A stretch of DNA of 64,000 bases from assembly GCF_900100335.1 (NCBI RefSeq), contig NZ_FNFE01000001.1:620001-684000 (forward strand), in the 5' to 3' direction. Within the stretch, counting starts at the first letter, position 1. Every line of letters begins with the position of its first letter. The notes under the pieces are model-generated. The model had not been told where the DNA came from and did not search any database. It was given only the letters and a program-made list of their open reading frames with translations. The position numbers and the translations under genes were made by a program. Positions 8,441-16,867 of this stretch are shown piece by piece. The stretch is from Natronorubrum texcoconense. Lineage in GTDB: Archaea > Halobacteriota > Halobacteria > Halobacteriales > Natrialbaceae.

Positions 8441-9040
8441 ATGTCGGAGCCAGATTTCGATTTCGACGGACAGGTCCGCGACGCGTTTCCGGAACTCGAG
8501 GAGATCGAGGACGGCGACCTTCGCGAACGCGTCGTCGAGGCGTGGGTTCTTGCCCTGGAACGCGGCGGCTGGCGGGACGTCGAGGACATCCCCTACGCCT
8601 GGAACATCCACGAGGTCTCGAACATCGAACACGTCCGCGGCGTCACCCGCATCGCCCTCGAGTCAGCCCGCGAGCAACGGGAGTTTCACGGCGCCGACCC
8701 GGATGTCGACACGATCGCCGCCGCGTGTCTCCTCCACGACGTGGGCAAGTGCTACGAGTACCCCGCCTTCGTAGACGACGAACTGCTCGCAGCGCCCGAC
8801 CCGACCTACGTCAGCGAGGAGATTCCCCACTCCATCTCCGGCTACGCGCTCGCCCACGAGGTCGGCTGTCCGCTACCCGTCCAGCGCGCGATTCCGCACT
8901 TTCTCGGCGAAGTACCGAAACGGACGCTCGAGGCCGAACTCGTCAAGAGCGCGAACTCCGCCTCGTCGAACGCCATCACGGAGGCGACGATGGGGATCAC
9001 GCTACAGGAGTGGGTCGAGGAGTACTCCCAGACCTCGTAA
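8441..9040 (+). CDS. HD-domain metal-dependent hydrolase-like protein
   Basis: This 199-residue protein has an HD-superfamily core: a first His in NIEHVRGV (about 66), the HD pair in LLHDVGK, a His in EEIPHSISGYALA and a His in AIPHF. HD proteins are usually metal-dependent phosphohydrolases of nucleotides or phosphate esters. The substrate here is unknown. It begins 5 bp after the EthD fusion gene and is most likely co-transcribed with it. Other possibilities include a non-hydrolytic sensor role. Confidence 0.8.
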   Translation: MSEPDFDFDGQVRDAFPELEEIEDGDLRERVVEAWVLALERGGWRDVEDIPYAWNIHEVSNIEHVRGVTRIALESAREQREFHGADPDVDTIAAACLLHDVGKCYEYPAFVDDELLAAPDPTYVSEEIPHSISGYALAHEVGCPLPVQRAIPHFLGEVPKRTLEAELVKSANSASSNAITEATMGITLQEWVEEYSQTS

Positions 9041-9080
9041 CCGGGTCGGCCGTGAGACAGCGCCGAAATCCGGTATCGGG

Positions 9081-9116
9081 TTCGAACGATACGAACGAAA
9101 TCACGGACCGTTCGAA
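9081..9116. promoter_or_regulatory. TTCGAA repeats upstream of the IclR gene (candidate operator)
   Basis: TTCGAA occurs at 9081-9086 and 9111-9116, 30 bp apart. The second lies just upstream of a TATA-like stretch (near 9130) for the ATG at 9160. A TTCGAATAG variant recurs downstream at 10016-10024. Self-dyadic sites upstream of an autoregulated IclR gene are plausible, but this is inference. Confidence 0.3.
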
Positions 9117-9159
9117 TAGCGGGAACAGGCTTTTGTCAGTTCTTCCCGAATGTGCACAC

Positions 9160-9927
9160 ATGGCAAGCGACTCGCGACACAGGCCGGTCGAAACCGTCGA
9201 AACCGCCTTCGACATCGTCGACGTGGTCAAAGCGGCCGACGGTGCAAGGATCACCGAGATCGCCGCCGAACTCGAACTGGCGAAGAGTACGGTTCACCGC
9301 CACGCGAAGACCCTCGAGGCGCGGGGACTGCTCGTCCAGGAGGGCGATACTTACCGTATCAGCACGTGGTTCCTCGATTACGGGATCCACGTTCGCAACC
9401 GTCACCGACTGTACGACGTCGCCAGACCGAAAGTCGACGAACTCGCCGCCGAAACCGACGAGAAGGTCTGGTGCGTGATCGAAGAGCACGGCGTGGGCGT
9501 CCACATCTACGGTGCCCAAGGGCGACACTCCGTGAAAACCCACGCTCGGATCGGCCAGCGGACGCACCTCCACCAGTTCGCCGCGGGGAAGGCGATTCTC
9601 GCACACCTCCCCGACGAACGAATCGAGCGGATTCTCGACGACTACGGCCTTTCCGCACAGACGGATCGGACGATCACCGATCGCGACGAACTCCGCGAGC
9701 ACCTCGAGACGATCCGCGAACGAGGGTACGCGTTCAACCGCGAGGAGTCGGTGATCGGCGTCCACGCCGTCGGCGCGCCAGTCAGAAACGAGTCGGGCAC
9801 CGCGATCGGCGCGATCAGCGTCGCCGGTCCCGCAAATCGGCTGCGCGGCGATCTGATGACCGAGGACCTCCCCGATCTGCTGCTCGGCGCGACGAATGAA
9901 GTCGAAGTCAATCTCGCCCACTCGTAA
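9160..9927 (+). CDS. IclR-family transcriptional regulator
   Basis: This 255-residue regulator has an N-terminal winged helix-turn-helix (about 10-75, with LAKSTVHRHAKTLEARGLL as the recognition region) and a C-terminal GAF-like effector-binding domain (about 90-250) with the conserved FAAGKAILAHLP and IGAISVAGP blocks. IclR proteins sense aromatic, sugar or short-chain acid metabolites and control adjacent catabolic genes. It sits between the EthD/HD genes and the amidohydrolase, so it is the likely local regulator. A TATA-like sequence lies about 28 bp upstream and TTCGAA motifs flank it. Confidence 0.88.
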   Translation: MASDSRHRPVETVETAFDIVDVVKAADGARITEIAAELELAKSTVHRHAKTLEARGLLVQEGDTYRISTWFLDYGIHVRNRHRLYDVARPKVDELAAETDEKVWCVIEEHGVGVHIYGAQGRHSVKTHARIGQRTHLHQFAAGKAILAHLPDERIERILDDYGLSAQTDRTITDRDELREHLETIRERGYAFNREESVIGVHAVGAPVRNESGTAIGAISVAGPANRLRGDLMTEDLPDLLLGATNEVEVNLAHS

Positions 9928-9944
9928 ATCGGATCGAGGCTCGC

Positions 9945-9968
9945 GCTCGAACGGCTCTTCGTTCGAGC
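9945..9968 (+). terminator. perfect 9-bp hairpin after the IclR gene
   Basis: The stem is GCTCGAACG (9945-9953) and CGTTCGAGC (9960-9968), with a 6-nt loop, beginning 18 bp after the IclR stop. There is no following T run, so it could be a processing or terminator hairpin or an operator-like dyad. Confidence 0.35.
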
Positions 9969-10177
9969 TGTTCGAACACCGATGAGACTGGCTCACCGTT
10001 CGCGTTCGACTTCGATTCGAATAGTTGGACGTGAGCGTCCGAACGTTCGAGTATCCCACGAATGACCGCTATCGAGGGGAGCGAGTGAGACGGTATCGAG
10101 ACGAAGCGATCCGCCTTGGCTATTACAAATGTACCTCTGTAATTCGCTCTCTGTGTGCGAGAAGAGGAGGAACAATC

Positions 10178-10231
10178 ATGTACAATGGTGGCGGAAAGCG
10201 CGGCGGATACCGTTTCGATCCGTTCCCATAG
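10178..10231 (+). CDS. putative 17-residue peptide with strong Shine-Dalgarno site
   Basis: This tiny ORF encodes MYNGGGKRGGYRFDPFP. AGGAGG at 10165-10170 sits 7 nt before the ATG, an ideal Shine-Dalgarno spacing that is uncommon in this mostly leaderless genome. A TATA-like tattacaaat (10121-10130) would place the transcription start about 20-30 nt before the SD site. No other gene follows on this strand, because the convergent amidohydrolase ends at 10281. It is either a real Gly-rich micro-protein or an accidental match. The 353-bp gap between 9928 and 10280 otherwise holds only the 9-bp hairpin and TTCGAA-rich sequence. Confidence 0.4.
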   Translation: MYNGGGKRGGYRFDPFP

Positions 10232-10280
10232 CTCGAACGGAGCGTGAAAGACGGTCGGGTCCGAACGACCGATCGACGGC

Positions 10281-11150
10281 TTACAACTCGAGGAACTCCT
10301 CGGCGGTCTCCCAGAGGATTTTGCGCTGAATCGACTCGTCGAAGTCGAGTTCGGCGAACTGCTCGAGCCACGGTTCGGGCTCGAGCATGGGGTAGTCGGT
10401 TCCGAACATAACCTTGTCCGAGAGGAGCGTCTGGGCGTACTGGAGCACCTGGTCGTCGATATATCTCGGCATCCAGCCGGAGAGATCCATGTAGACGTTG
10501 CCCTTCTGTTGGCAGATCGCGAGCTGTTCTTTCTCCCAGGGGTAGGCGGGGTGGGCGATGAGAATCTTGAGGTCCGGGTGTTCGGCCGCCACGTCGTCGA
10601 TCAACATCGGATTCCCGTACTTGATCTTCAACCCGCGGCCGCCCGGCGAACACGCCCCGAGCGTCGAGTTGCCCCCGTGGAAGACGACGGGAACCCCGAG
10701 ATCCTCGATGGTCTCCCAGAGCTCCTCGTGTTCGGGGTCGGACGGGTCGAACCCCTGGGCGATCTGCTGGAACTTGAACCCGGAGAGATCTAGGTCGTCG
10801 ACGCAGCGAACCGCCTCCTCGACGCAGTCGTCTTTGAGTGGGTCGACGGAGCCGAAGCCGACGAAGAAGTCGGCGTACTCGTCGCGAACCTCGGCGACGT
10901 AGTCGTTCGGAACGGGCGGATTTCCGGTGTTCGTTTCCGCGTCCCAGCCGAGCAAGACGGCGCGGCCGACGCCGGCGTCCCGATACTCCTCGAGCATGTG
11001 CTCGTACGTGTCCGGCTCGAGGTCGGCACCGAACCGGTCGGCCGCGTCTTTCATCATCTGCCCGCCCGCATCGTGGAGGAACTCGCTCGTCGGCTGGTGG
11101 GCGTGCATATCGATTGCGCGCGGCTCGTCGAGTACGGTGGGTGTTCCCAT
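10281..11150 (-). CDS. amidohydrolase family 2 (ACMSD-like) protein
   Basis: This 289-residue TIM-barrel metal-dependent hydrolase has the H-A-H pair at residues 16 and 18, a His in VFHGGNSTLG, a His in LIAHPAYPW, and an Asp in FGTDYPM. That is the usual metal/catalytic set of the ACMSD/2-pyrone-4,6-dicarboxylate hydrolase branch. Members decarboxylate or hydrolyse aromatic ring-cleavage or related acids. The gene ends convergently toward the IclR locus, which fits a catabolic cluster of unknown substrate. A TATA-like sequence (11171-11180, minus strand) about 26 bp upstream supports the start. Confidence 0.85.
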   Translation of the reverse strand: MGTPTVLDEPRAIDMHAHQPTSEFLHDAGGQMMKDAADRFGADLEPDTYEHMLEEYRDAGVGRAVLLGWDAETNTGNPPVPNDYVAEVRDEYADFFVGFGSVDPLKDDCVEEAVRCVDDLDLSGFKFQQIAQGFDPSDPEHEELWETIEDLGVPVVFHGGNSTLGACSPGGRGLKIKYGNPMLIDDVAAEHPDLKILIAHPAYPWEKEQLAICQQKGNVYMDLSGWMPRYIDDQVLQYAQTLLSDKVMFGTDYPMLEPEPWLEQFAELDFDESIQRKILWETAEEFLEL

Positions 11151-11170
11151 GGTACGAGCGATGGGATGAC

Positions 11171-11180
11171 ACTATATGTA
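11171..11180 (-). promoter_or_regulatory. TATA box of the amidohydrolase gene
   Basis: The minus strand reads TACATATAGT, centred about 26 bp before the ATG at 11150. This is consistent with a leaderless transcript. Confidence 0.55.
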
Positions 11181-11704
11181 TTTTCGTCCGCAGAACGCCG
11201 ATCTCGTTCGCGCCGGTCCCTGAACAATCACATTCAAAACTTTTTCGACTAATTACCAGTTATCACATACGTCCGGGAAGATATCGTCGCTATTTTCCGT
11301 AGAGGGAAATCCCGACCTCTGGATGCAGTTTAACGGTGGTTGAGGAAATTTTCCGATTTGTTCTTCTGGGTTGTTGACCGAACTCCCCGAAGAAGGAAAT
11401 TGGGTTCCTTGACGCTTACATGGGGCACTTTATCCGTTTGGATGGATCCCGCGCGATATTAGAAAGTAACTATATATGTTGTTTAAAACTCATTCACTTA
11501 TAGATGTCATGTCGCTCTCTGTAGGTACTGTTCCGCGCTACACCAACCTGGGAGATCCGACCAGTCGGCGGGATGAATCGGACCGCGGTAGCCGACCGTC
11601 GACGGACGAACGATCGCCGTCGAACGACTGCGCGTAGAATCGATGAAGTCGTCGCTTGCGGCGCCGATACCAGTCGGCACAGAGCGACCGACTTGAGCCG
11701 ATTC
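11181..11704. other. 524-bp intergenic region with AT-rich island
   Basis: This region lies between the amidohydrolase promoter and the end of the helicase gene. About 11220-11510 is clearly AT-rich compared with the rest of the window. It contains ctatatatg near 11471-11478, which could act as a TATA box. A 42-codon ORF (11509-11637, plus strand, starting MSLSVGTVPRY) follows it by about 35 bp. I see no conserved domain or RNA structure in it. It could be a promoter/regulatory region, a relic of a mobile element or a small gene. Confidence 0.35.
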
Positions 11705-14518
11705 TCACTCCGACGAGAGTCCGCGCAGTGACTCCTCGCCGATTTCGTCGAGCACGTGCTCGTGAAACGCCTGTAAGGCGGCGCTCTCGTCCTCCGCGAG
11801 GACGACATCGCTGGCCGAGAGGGTGGCCAATCCGAACGCCCGCGGCGTCGGCGAGTCCAGCAGTTGGCGTTCGAGCGCGATGTTGCCGGCGTCGAGCGCG
11901 TCAACGAAGGCCTCGATCTCCCGCACGTCGAGTTTGTCCTCGAGAATCTCCCGATAGGTCTCTTCGATGACCGCGAACTCCTCGAGATCCTCGGCGAAGC
12001 CGAGCAGCATCTCGCTCGAGACCTGCTGTTGGCTCGCGGACTTCTCGTAGCCCTTGTAGCGTTTGAGGATCATCAGCGACCGCGTCGCGTTGATCCGGAA
12101 GTACCGCTGGAGGAGGTCGGTGCCCGAAAGGGCGGCCCGAAGATCCTCGCGCACCTGTTCGGGCTCGAGGTCGTCGACGATTCCCTCGATGTCGACCTTC
12201 CGGTTGAGCGGCATCGAGAGGACGAAGCCGTTGTCGGCGACGGCGACGCGGACGTTGGCGGTCGCCTCCTGAGCGCAGCGGTAGGCCAGCAGCCGCGAGA
12301 GGCCGTCGTTGAACTGCCGGCCGTACAGCGAGTGCACGTAGTAGTGGCGCTCGTACTCGTCGCGGTCGCGGACGACCTCGATAGCGAGTCGCTCGTCGGT
12401 GCTGACGCTCTCCGCGCCCGCGTAGCGGAACTGGTGTTCGAACAGCCGCGCGATCGCCCGCACGCTGTCGTCGTCCAGCGGGAACTCCCGGAGCCAGGCG
12501 CGGACCCGCGGCGGCCCACCCTCCTCGAAGTGAGCGAGGAGTTCGCCCTGAAATTCGAGGATCTCGCGACCCAGGTCGTACGACAACGGCAGCCGTTCGG
12601 AGTACCACGAGGGAACGGTCGGCCGCGCGCTCGTGCGGTCGACGTACACCTTCGAGCCGCGACGGTAGCGGTACTCGAAGTGGTCCCCGCCGAGGACGAA
12701 GACGTCCCCCTTCTCGAGCGTGTCGAGGTAGCTCTCGTCCAGCTGGCCGACCCACTCGTTGCTCCCGCGCGTGGAGACGTCGCAGGTAAACGAGTCCGGA
12801 ATGGTCCCGATGTTGGTCATGTAGATGACCCGCGCCAGCCGGCCCCGTTTGCCGATCAGCGTCTCGCCGACGGGGTACTCCTCGTAGTGGTGCTCGCCGT
12901 CGGGCGGGTCGTTTGCGTCGCGCCAGATCTTCGCGTAGACGTTGCGATCTTCGAGGCCGGCGTACTCGGCCGTGAGGTACCGCATCAGCGACTCGTACTC
13001 CTCGTCGGTGTAGTTCCGGTAGGGGTAGGCACGGCGCAGGATGGCCTTCAGGTCGGACTCGGGACGGATATCCGCGATGGCCATCCCGTAGACGTGCTGG
13101 GCGGCGACGTCTTGGGCGTTCTCGGGGATCGAGACGGAGTCGACGAACCCCTCCTCGGCCTTCTTGAGCATGACCGCACACTCGAGCAGTTCGTCCCGAT
13201 CCAGCGCGATGACTCGTCCCGTCACGGTCTGACCGACGCGGTGGCCCGCTCGCCCGACGCGCTGGAGGAGGGAGGCGACTGATTTGGGCGAACCCACCTG
13301 AACCACGAGATCGACGTGGGGCATGTCGATCCCCAGTTCGAGGCTCGTCGAGGTCGTCACCACGTCGAGGTCGCCGTCTTTCAACCGGCCCTCGATATCC
13401 TGTCGAACCTCCTTCGAGAGGCTGCCGTGGTGACAGCCGGAGTTTCCCTCGTCGTAGGCGTCGAACTCCTCGCGGAGGTTGTGAAGGACTCGCTCCGCGC
13501 CGGAGCGCGTGTTCGTGAAGACGATCGTGTTCGTGTGCGCTTGGATGTGCTCGTGGAGCATCCGATAGAACCGCTGCTGGACGACCTCGCGGGACGTGTT
13601 GATCAGATCGTCGGTGGGACACTCGAGTCGCATGTCGAACTCTCGAGCGAAGCGGGCGTCGACGATGTCGTACGGGCGGGAGTCTCCGATGGGTTCGTCT
13701 TGTCCAACGAGGAACTCTGCGACCTGCGAGAGCGGTTCGATCGTCGCCGAACAGCCGATTCGGGTGATCTCACCCTCGGCCAGCGCCTCGAGTCGCTCGA
13801 GGCTCACCGACAGGTGCGTGCCGCGTTTCCCCGCCGCCAGCGAGTGGATCTCGTCGACGATGACGTACTCCACCGTGCGAAGCTTCTCGCGGAACTTGGG
13901 GGAGTTGAGCAGGATGGCGAGCGTCTCGGGGGTCGTGTTGAGGATGTGGGGCGTCTCCTCGAGCATCTTCTGGCGGTCGTAGGAGGAGGTGTCGCCGTGG
14001 CGGATGGCGTGGCGAATCTCGCCCATCGCCGTGTCGTCGTCGCGCTCGGCGACGATTTCCTCGATGCCCTCGAGCGGAACCTCGAGGTTCCGGTGGATGT
14101 CGTTGGCGAGCGATTTGAGGGGAGAGACGTAGAGGCAGTAGACGGCGTTCTCGAGGCTGTCGGAAGCGTCTTGGTCCCGGGCAGACGGCTCTCGTTCGTC
14201 AACGTCGGGAGACTCGCGGTTCCGTCTGTAGAGTTCGTTGATGATCGCACAGAAGGAACTGAGCGTTTTCCCCGACCCGGTCGGCGCACAGACCAACGTG
14301 TTCGTTCCGTCGTGGATTTTCGGGATCGCGCCCCGCTGTGGCGGCGTGAAAAAGCCCTCGTTCTCGGGAACGAACTCACCGAACTCCTCGAGCCACCACT
14401 CCTGAACCGCGGGCTCTAAGAGATCGAAGACGTTGCGGTCCTCGATGGTGACGGACGCCGGATCGAAGGGGAGGTCGTCGTCGGCGACCGGCAATTCGAG
14501 GCCGTCGTTCCCGCTCAT
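11705..14518 (-). CDS. Lhr-type ATP-dependent DEAD/DEAH-box helicase
   Basis: This 937-residue superfamily-2 helicase has the motif I Walker A APTGSGKT (about 78-85), a DEIH box (VDEIHS), SAT in CSATIEPL, then a helicase C domain with VFTNTRSGAERVL and the motif VI-like VGRAGHR. A long C-terminal region of the Lhr type follows. Lhr helicases unwind branched DNA or RNA:DNA hybrids and act in repair or restart; some bind RNA. The ATG at 14518 (MSGNDGLELP) is preferred to a GTG 42 bp upstream. The gene stands alone on its strand. Orthology to a particular Lhr subgroup would need a tree. Confidence 0.9.
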   Translation of the reverse strand: MSGNDGLELPVADDDLPFDPASVTIEDRNVFDLLEPAVQEWWLEEFGEFVPENEGFFTPPQRGAIPKIHDGTNTLVCAPTGSGKTLSSFCAIINELYRRNRESPDVDEREPSARDQDASDSLENAVYCLYVSPLKSLANDIHRNLEVPLEGIEEIVAERDDDTAMGEIRHAIRHGDTSSYDRQKMLEETPHILNTTPETLAILLNSPKFREKLRTVEYVIVDEIHSLAAGKRGTHLSVSLERLEALAEGEITRIGCSATIEPLSQVAEFLVGQDEPIGDSRPYDIVDARFAREFDMRLECPTDDLINTSREVVQQRFYRMLHEHIQAHTNTIVFTNTRSGAERVLHNLREEFDAYDEGNSGCHHGSLSKEVRQDIEGRLKDGDLDVVTTSTSLELGIDMPHVDLVVQVGSPKSVASLLQRVGRAGHRVGQTVTGRVIALDRDELLECAVMLKKAEEGFVDSVSIPENAQDVAAQHVYGMAIADIRPESDLKAILRRAYPYRNYTDEEYESLMRYLTAEYAGLEDRNVYAKIWRDANDPPDGEHHYEEYPVGETLIGKRGRLARVIYMTNIGTIPDSFTCDVSTRGSNEWVGQLDESYLDTLEKGDVFVLGGDHFEYRYRRGSKVYVDRTSARPTVPSWYSERLPLSYDLGREILEFQGELLAHFEEGGPPRVRAWLREFPLDDDSVRAIARLFEHQFRYAGAESVSTDERLAIEVVRDRDEYERHYYVHSLYGRQFNDGLSRLLAYRCAQEATANVRVAVADNGFVLSMPLNRKVDIEGIVDDLEPEQVREDLRAALSGTDLLQRYFRINATRSLMILKRYKGYEKSASQQQVSSEMLLGFAEDLEEFAVIEETYREILEDKLDVREIEAFVDALDAGNIALERQLLDSPTPRAFGLATLSASDVVLAEDESAALQAFHEHVLDEIGEESLRGLSSE

Positions 14519-14747
14519 TGTGGTCGACTCGGAGGGCGGGAGGGAAGAGGGTTTGCCCACCGGAGTGAAAGTGAACGGAGGCGATTCGATCGATCGAATT
14601 CCGTCGACGGAACGGGTGTCCCTGCACGCGCAAGCCGTTCGTATTTATTGTCGACTGTCAACCAAGCGAAGCGCAGGATGACGTGAGGCTGCGGCACACG
14701 ATTTGCGAGGAGCGATCGAGCCACCGAACTGCGTCGTCGAACACGCT

Positions 14748-15671
14748 ATGAGCCGACTGACACGTCGTACGCTACTCTGCGGAATTTCGCTTTCGGTCGG
14801 AGTGGGAGCCCTCTCCGTCGGTACGCGGGAGAGTCGGTTGTTCGCTTCGGATTCTGATTCCGGGTCGGGCGTCGATGACGACGCGTTCGATCCGGCGACC
14901 GACGGGTTCGGATTCGACAACTACTCGACGCCGCCCGTCGCTCCCGATCCGACCGCGTTCGTTTCCGAAAGCGCTCTTCAGGAGTCCCTGTCGGCGTCCT
15001 GGGAGACGGCGCTCGGCGACCGACTGTCGCTCCCCGCGAGTGCCACCCCCGAGAGCCAGATTCGAACGGTCGCCGAACGGCTCTACGCGAACGCCAACCG
15101 ACTGTTCGGTACGAAGGGATACTGCTACGGGATGGCGATGGCAGCGCAGTGGTACTTCGAGGAGCCGAGCGCCCGTCCCGTCGACCGCGAATCGACCAGC
15201 GAGATCGAACACGTCAACGATCCGCTCGAGGATCGAGATTCCTCGCCCGTGCGGGACGATATCGAGCGATTCCATCGAAGCCAGTTCACCGACCTCGAGT
15301 CGTGGCTCCGACGGCGAGTGCTGCTTCGGCCCGAGTGGATCGACTACCGATCGCAGGCCGACGAGATTCGCGAGGCGATCGACGAGTACGGCTCGGCGGG
15401 CCTGACGATCTCCGGCGAGAACGTACTCGAGGCCCACTACGTGCTGCTCTACGATTACGACGTGAGTGAGACCGGGATCACGTTCGCCGCGTACGATCCG
15501 AACGACACCGCGGACGAGTACGCGAACAGAAGCGACTCGCGGACCGTCGGCATCGATACGACCAGCGACGAACCGCTGCTGGGATCCTACGAAGGGACGT
15601 ACGATCGGTTCCTGTTCGATCGAACGGACCGAGCCGTCAGCACCCGGATCAGAGCGGATCAGGACCGCTAG
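14748..15671 (+). CDS. exported papain-like-fold protein of unknown function (Tat-like signal)
   Basis: This 307-residue protein begins with a twin-arginine-like signal (LTRRTLLCG), then a hydrophobic stretch to about residue 25, so it is probably exported by Tat. The mature part has a likely cysteine-protease-type triad: Cys126 in GYCYGMA, His230 in EAHYVLLYDYD and Asp250 or Asn252 in AYDPND. The order and spacing resemble papain-like or C39-like folds. I do not know its substrate, and it could be non-proteolytic (amidase or transferase). The 229-bp gap upstream is divergent from the helicase and contains no clear site. Confidence 0.6.
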   Translation: MSRLTRRTLLCGISLSVGVGALSVGTRESRLFASDSDSGSGVDDDAFDPATDGFGFDNYSTPPVAPDPTAFVSESALQESLSASWETALGDRLSLPASATPESQIRTVAERLYANANRLFGTKGYCYGMAMAAQWYFEEPSARPVDRESTSEIEHVNDPLEDRDSSPVRDDIERFHRSQFTDLESWLRRRVLLRPEWIDYRSQADEIREAIDEYGSAGLTISGENVLEAHYVLLYDYDVSETGITFAAYDPNDTADEYANRSDSRTVGIDTTSDEPLLGSYEGTYDRFLFDRTDRAVSTRIRADQDR

Positions 15672-15677
15672 CTCGCG

Positions 15678-16754
15678 TCACAGCTCCGTCACGACCTCGA
15701 CGCCGCGCGTGTCGTACTCGCTCATCGCCGCGAGTCGGTCGGAGACGTCCTCGAGCGTGACGCGATTCGTGACCAGCCGTTCGGGCTCGAGCGCACCCGA
15801 GTCGATCATCCGCAGCAGCTCGTCGTACCGCGACGGCGGCATGCCTCGAGAGCCGACGACGGTGACGTCCCAGCGGGTCATCTCGTCGATCGGCAGCGAC
15901 ACCTCGCCCTTTTCGGCGGCCGTCGTCAGCCCGATCTGGACGTGCGTGCCGCGGATACGGAGACAGTCGACGCTGTTGCGGCAGGTTTCGGCGCGCCCGA
16001 GTGCGTCGACGGAAACGTGCGCTCCCCCATCGGTGATCGACTCGATTACGATGGGGACGCCCGGCTCGCCCGCGTCTTCGCGTGCCGCTGCGTTCACCGT
16101 CTCCTCGGCTCCGAGATCTGTCGCCATCGCGAGCGGCTCGTCGCGAACGTCGACCGCAATCACGCGGGCACCGAGTGCGGTCGCGATCTGAACGGCGGCC
16201 AGTCCCAGGCCGCCACAGCCGTGGACGGCTACCCAGTCGCCGGCGTCGATGTCGGCCCGATGGGCGAGCGCGTGGAACGCGGTCACGTACCGACAGCCGA
16301 GCGCGGCGACCGCCTCCGCGGAGACGTCCGCCGGAAGCGTTGCGGTATTGAAATCGGCGTGGGGAACGTGAACCTGTTCGGCGAACGCGCCGGGAACGCT
16401 CGATTCGAACCCCAGCGCGTAGCCGTCCTCGCAGACGTTCCCGTGACCGTTCCGGCACTGATAGCACGACCCCTCGCCCAGATTGAACGGCACCGCGACG
16501 CGGTCGCCTTCCTCGAGCGTGTCGACTCGCTCGCCGACTCGAGCGACCCGTCCCGCCGGCTCGTGGCCGAGGATCTGCCCCAGCGGCACCTGATCGTCGG
16601 CCCACTCGCCGTGGCCCTGCCAGGCGTGCCAGTCGCTCCGACAAATGCCGCAGGCTTCGACGTCGACGACGACCCCGTGGGGGGCCAGTTCGGGCGGGTC
16701 GACGGACTCGATCGACAGCGGTTCGCCGTAGGCCTCGAGTACTGCAGCGCGCAT
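15678..16754 (-). CDS. zinc-dependent alcohol dehydrogenase (MDR family)
   Basis: This is a 358-residue medium-chain dehydrogenase. The catalytic zinc ligands C35, H64 and E65 lie in the usual N-terminal motif (GHEPAGRV), and the Rossmann motif is the GCGGLGLAA stretch. The structural zinc site is atypical: C97, C100 and C108 are present, but the first Cys is replaced by Glu94, which may still bind or may leave a weakened site. The enzyme reversibly oxidises alcohols or polyols to aldehydes/ketones with NAD(P). Its stop lies 4 bp from the end of the papain-like gene (convergent). The substrate is unknown. Confidence 0.87.
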   Translation of the reverse strand: MRAAVLEAYGEPLSIESVDPPELAPHGVVVDVEACGICRSDWHAWQGHGEWADDQVPLGQILGHEPAGRVARVGERVDTLEEGDRVAVPFNLGEGSCYQCRNGHGNVCEDGYALGFESSVPGAFAEQVHVPHADFNTATLPADVSAEAVAALGCRYVTAFHALAHRADIDAGDWVAVHGCGGLGLAAVQIATALGARVIAVDVRDEPLAMATDLGAEETVNAAAREDAGEPGVPIVIESITDGGAHVSVDALGRAETCRNSVDCLRIRGTHVQIGLTTAAEKGEVSLPIDEMTRWDVTVVGSRGMPPSRYDELLRMIDSGALEPERLVTNRVTLEDVSDRLAAMSEYDTRGVEVVTEL

Positions 16755-16867
16755 ATCGTGGCTGTCGTGGGGTGACGAGTTAAGATATCCGGCACGCGAG
16801 TCGCCGGCTGACCGACCCGACGCTCCAAGAGGGTACGCTTATCGGCCAGGCCGTGTGAGTGTCTGGT

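Noticed and set aside
11494-11904. Minus-strand reading frame over the end of the helicase gene
   Set aside because: The first half is the shadow of the helicase gene in another frame and the rest has low-complexity Arg/Ser composition, so it is not a gene.
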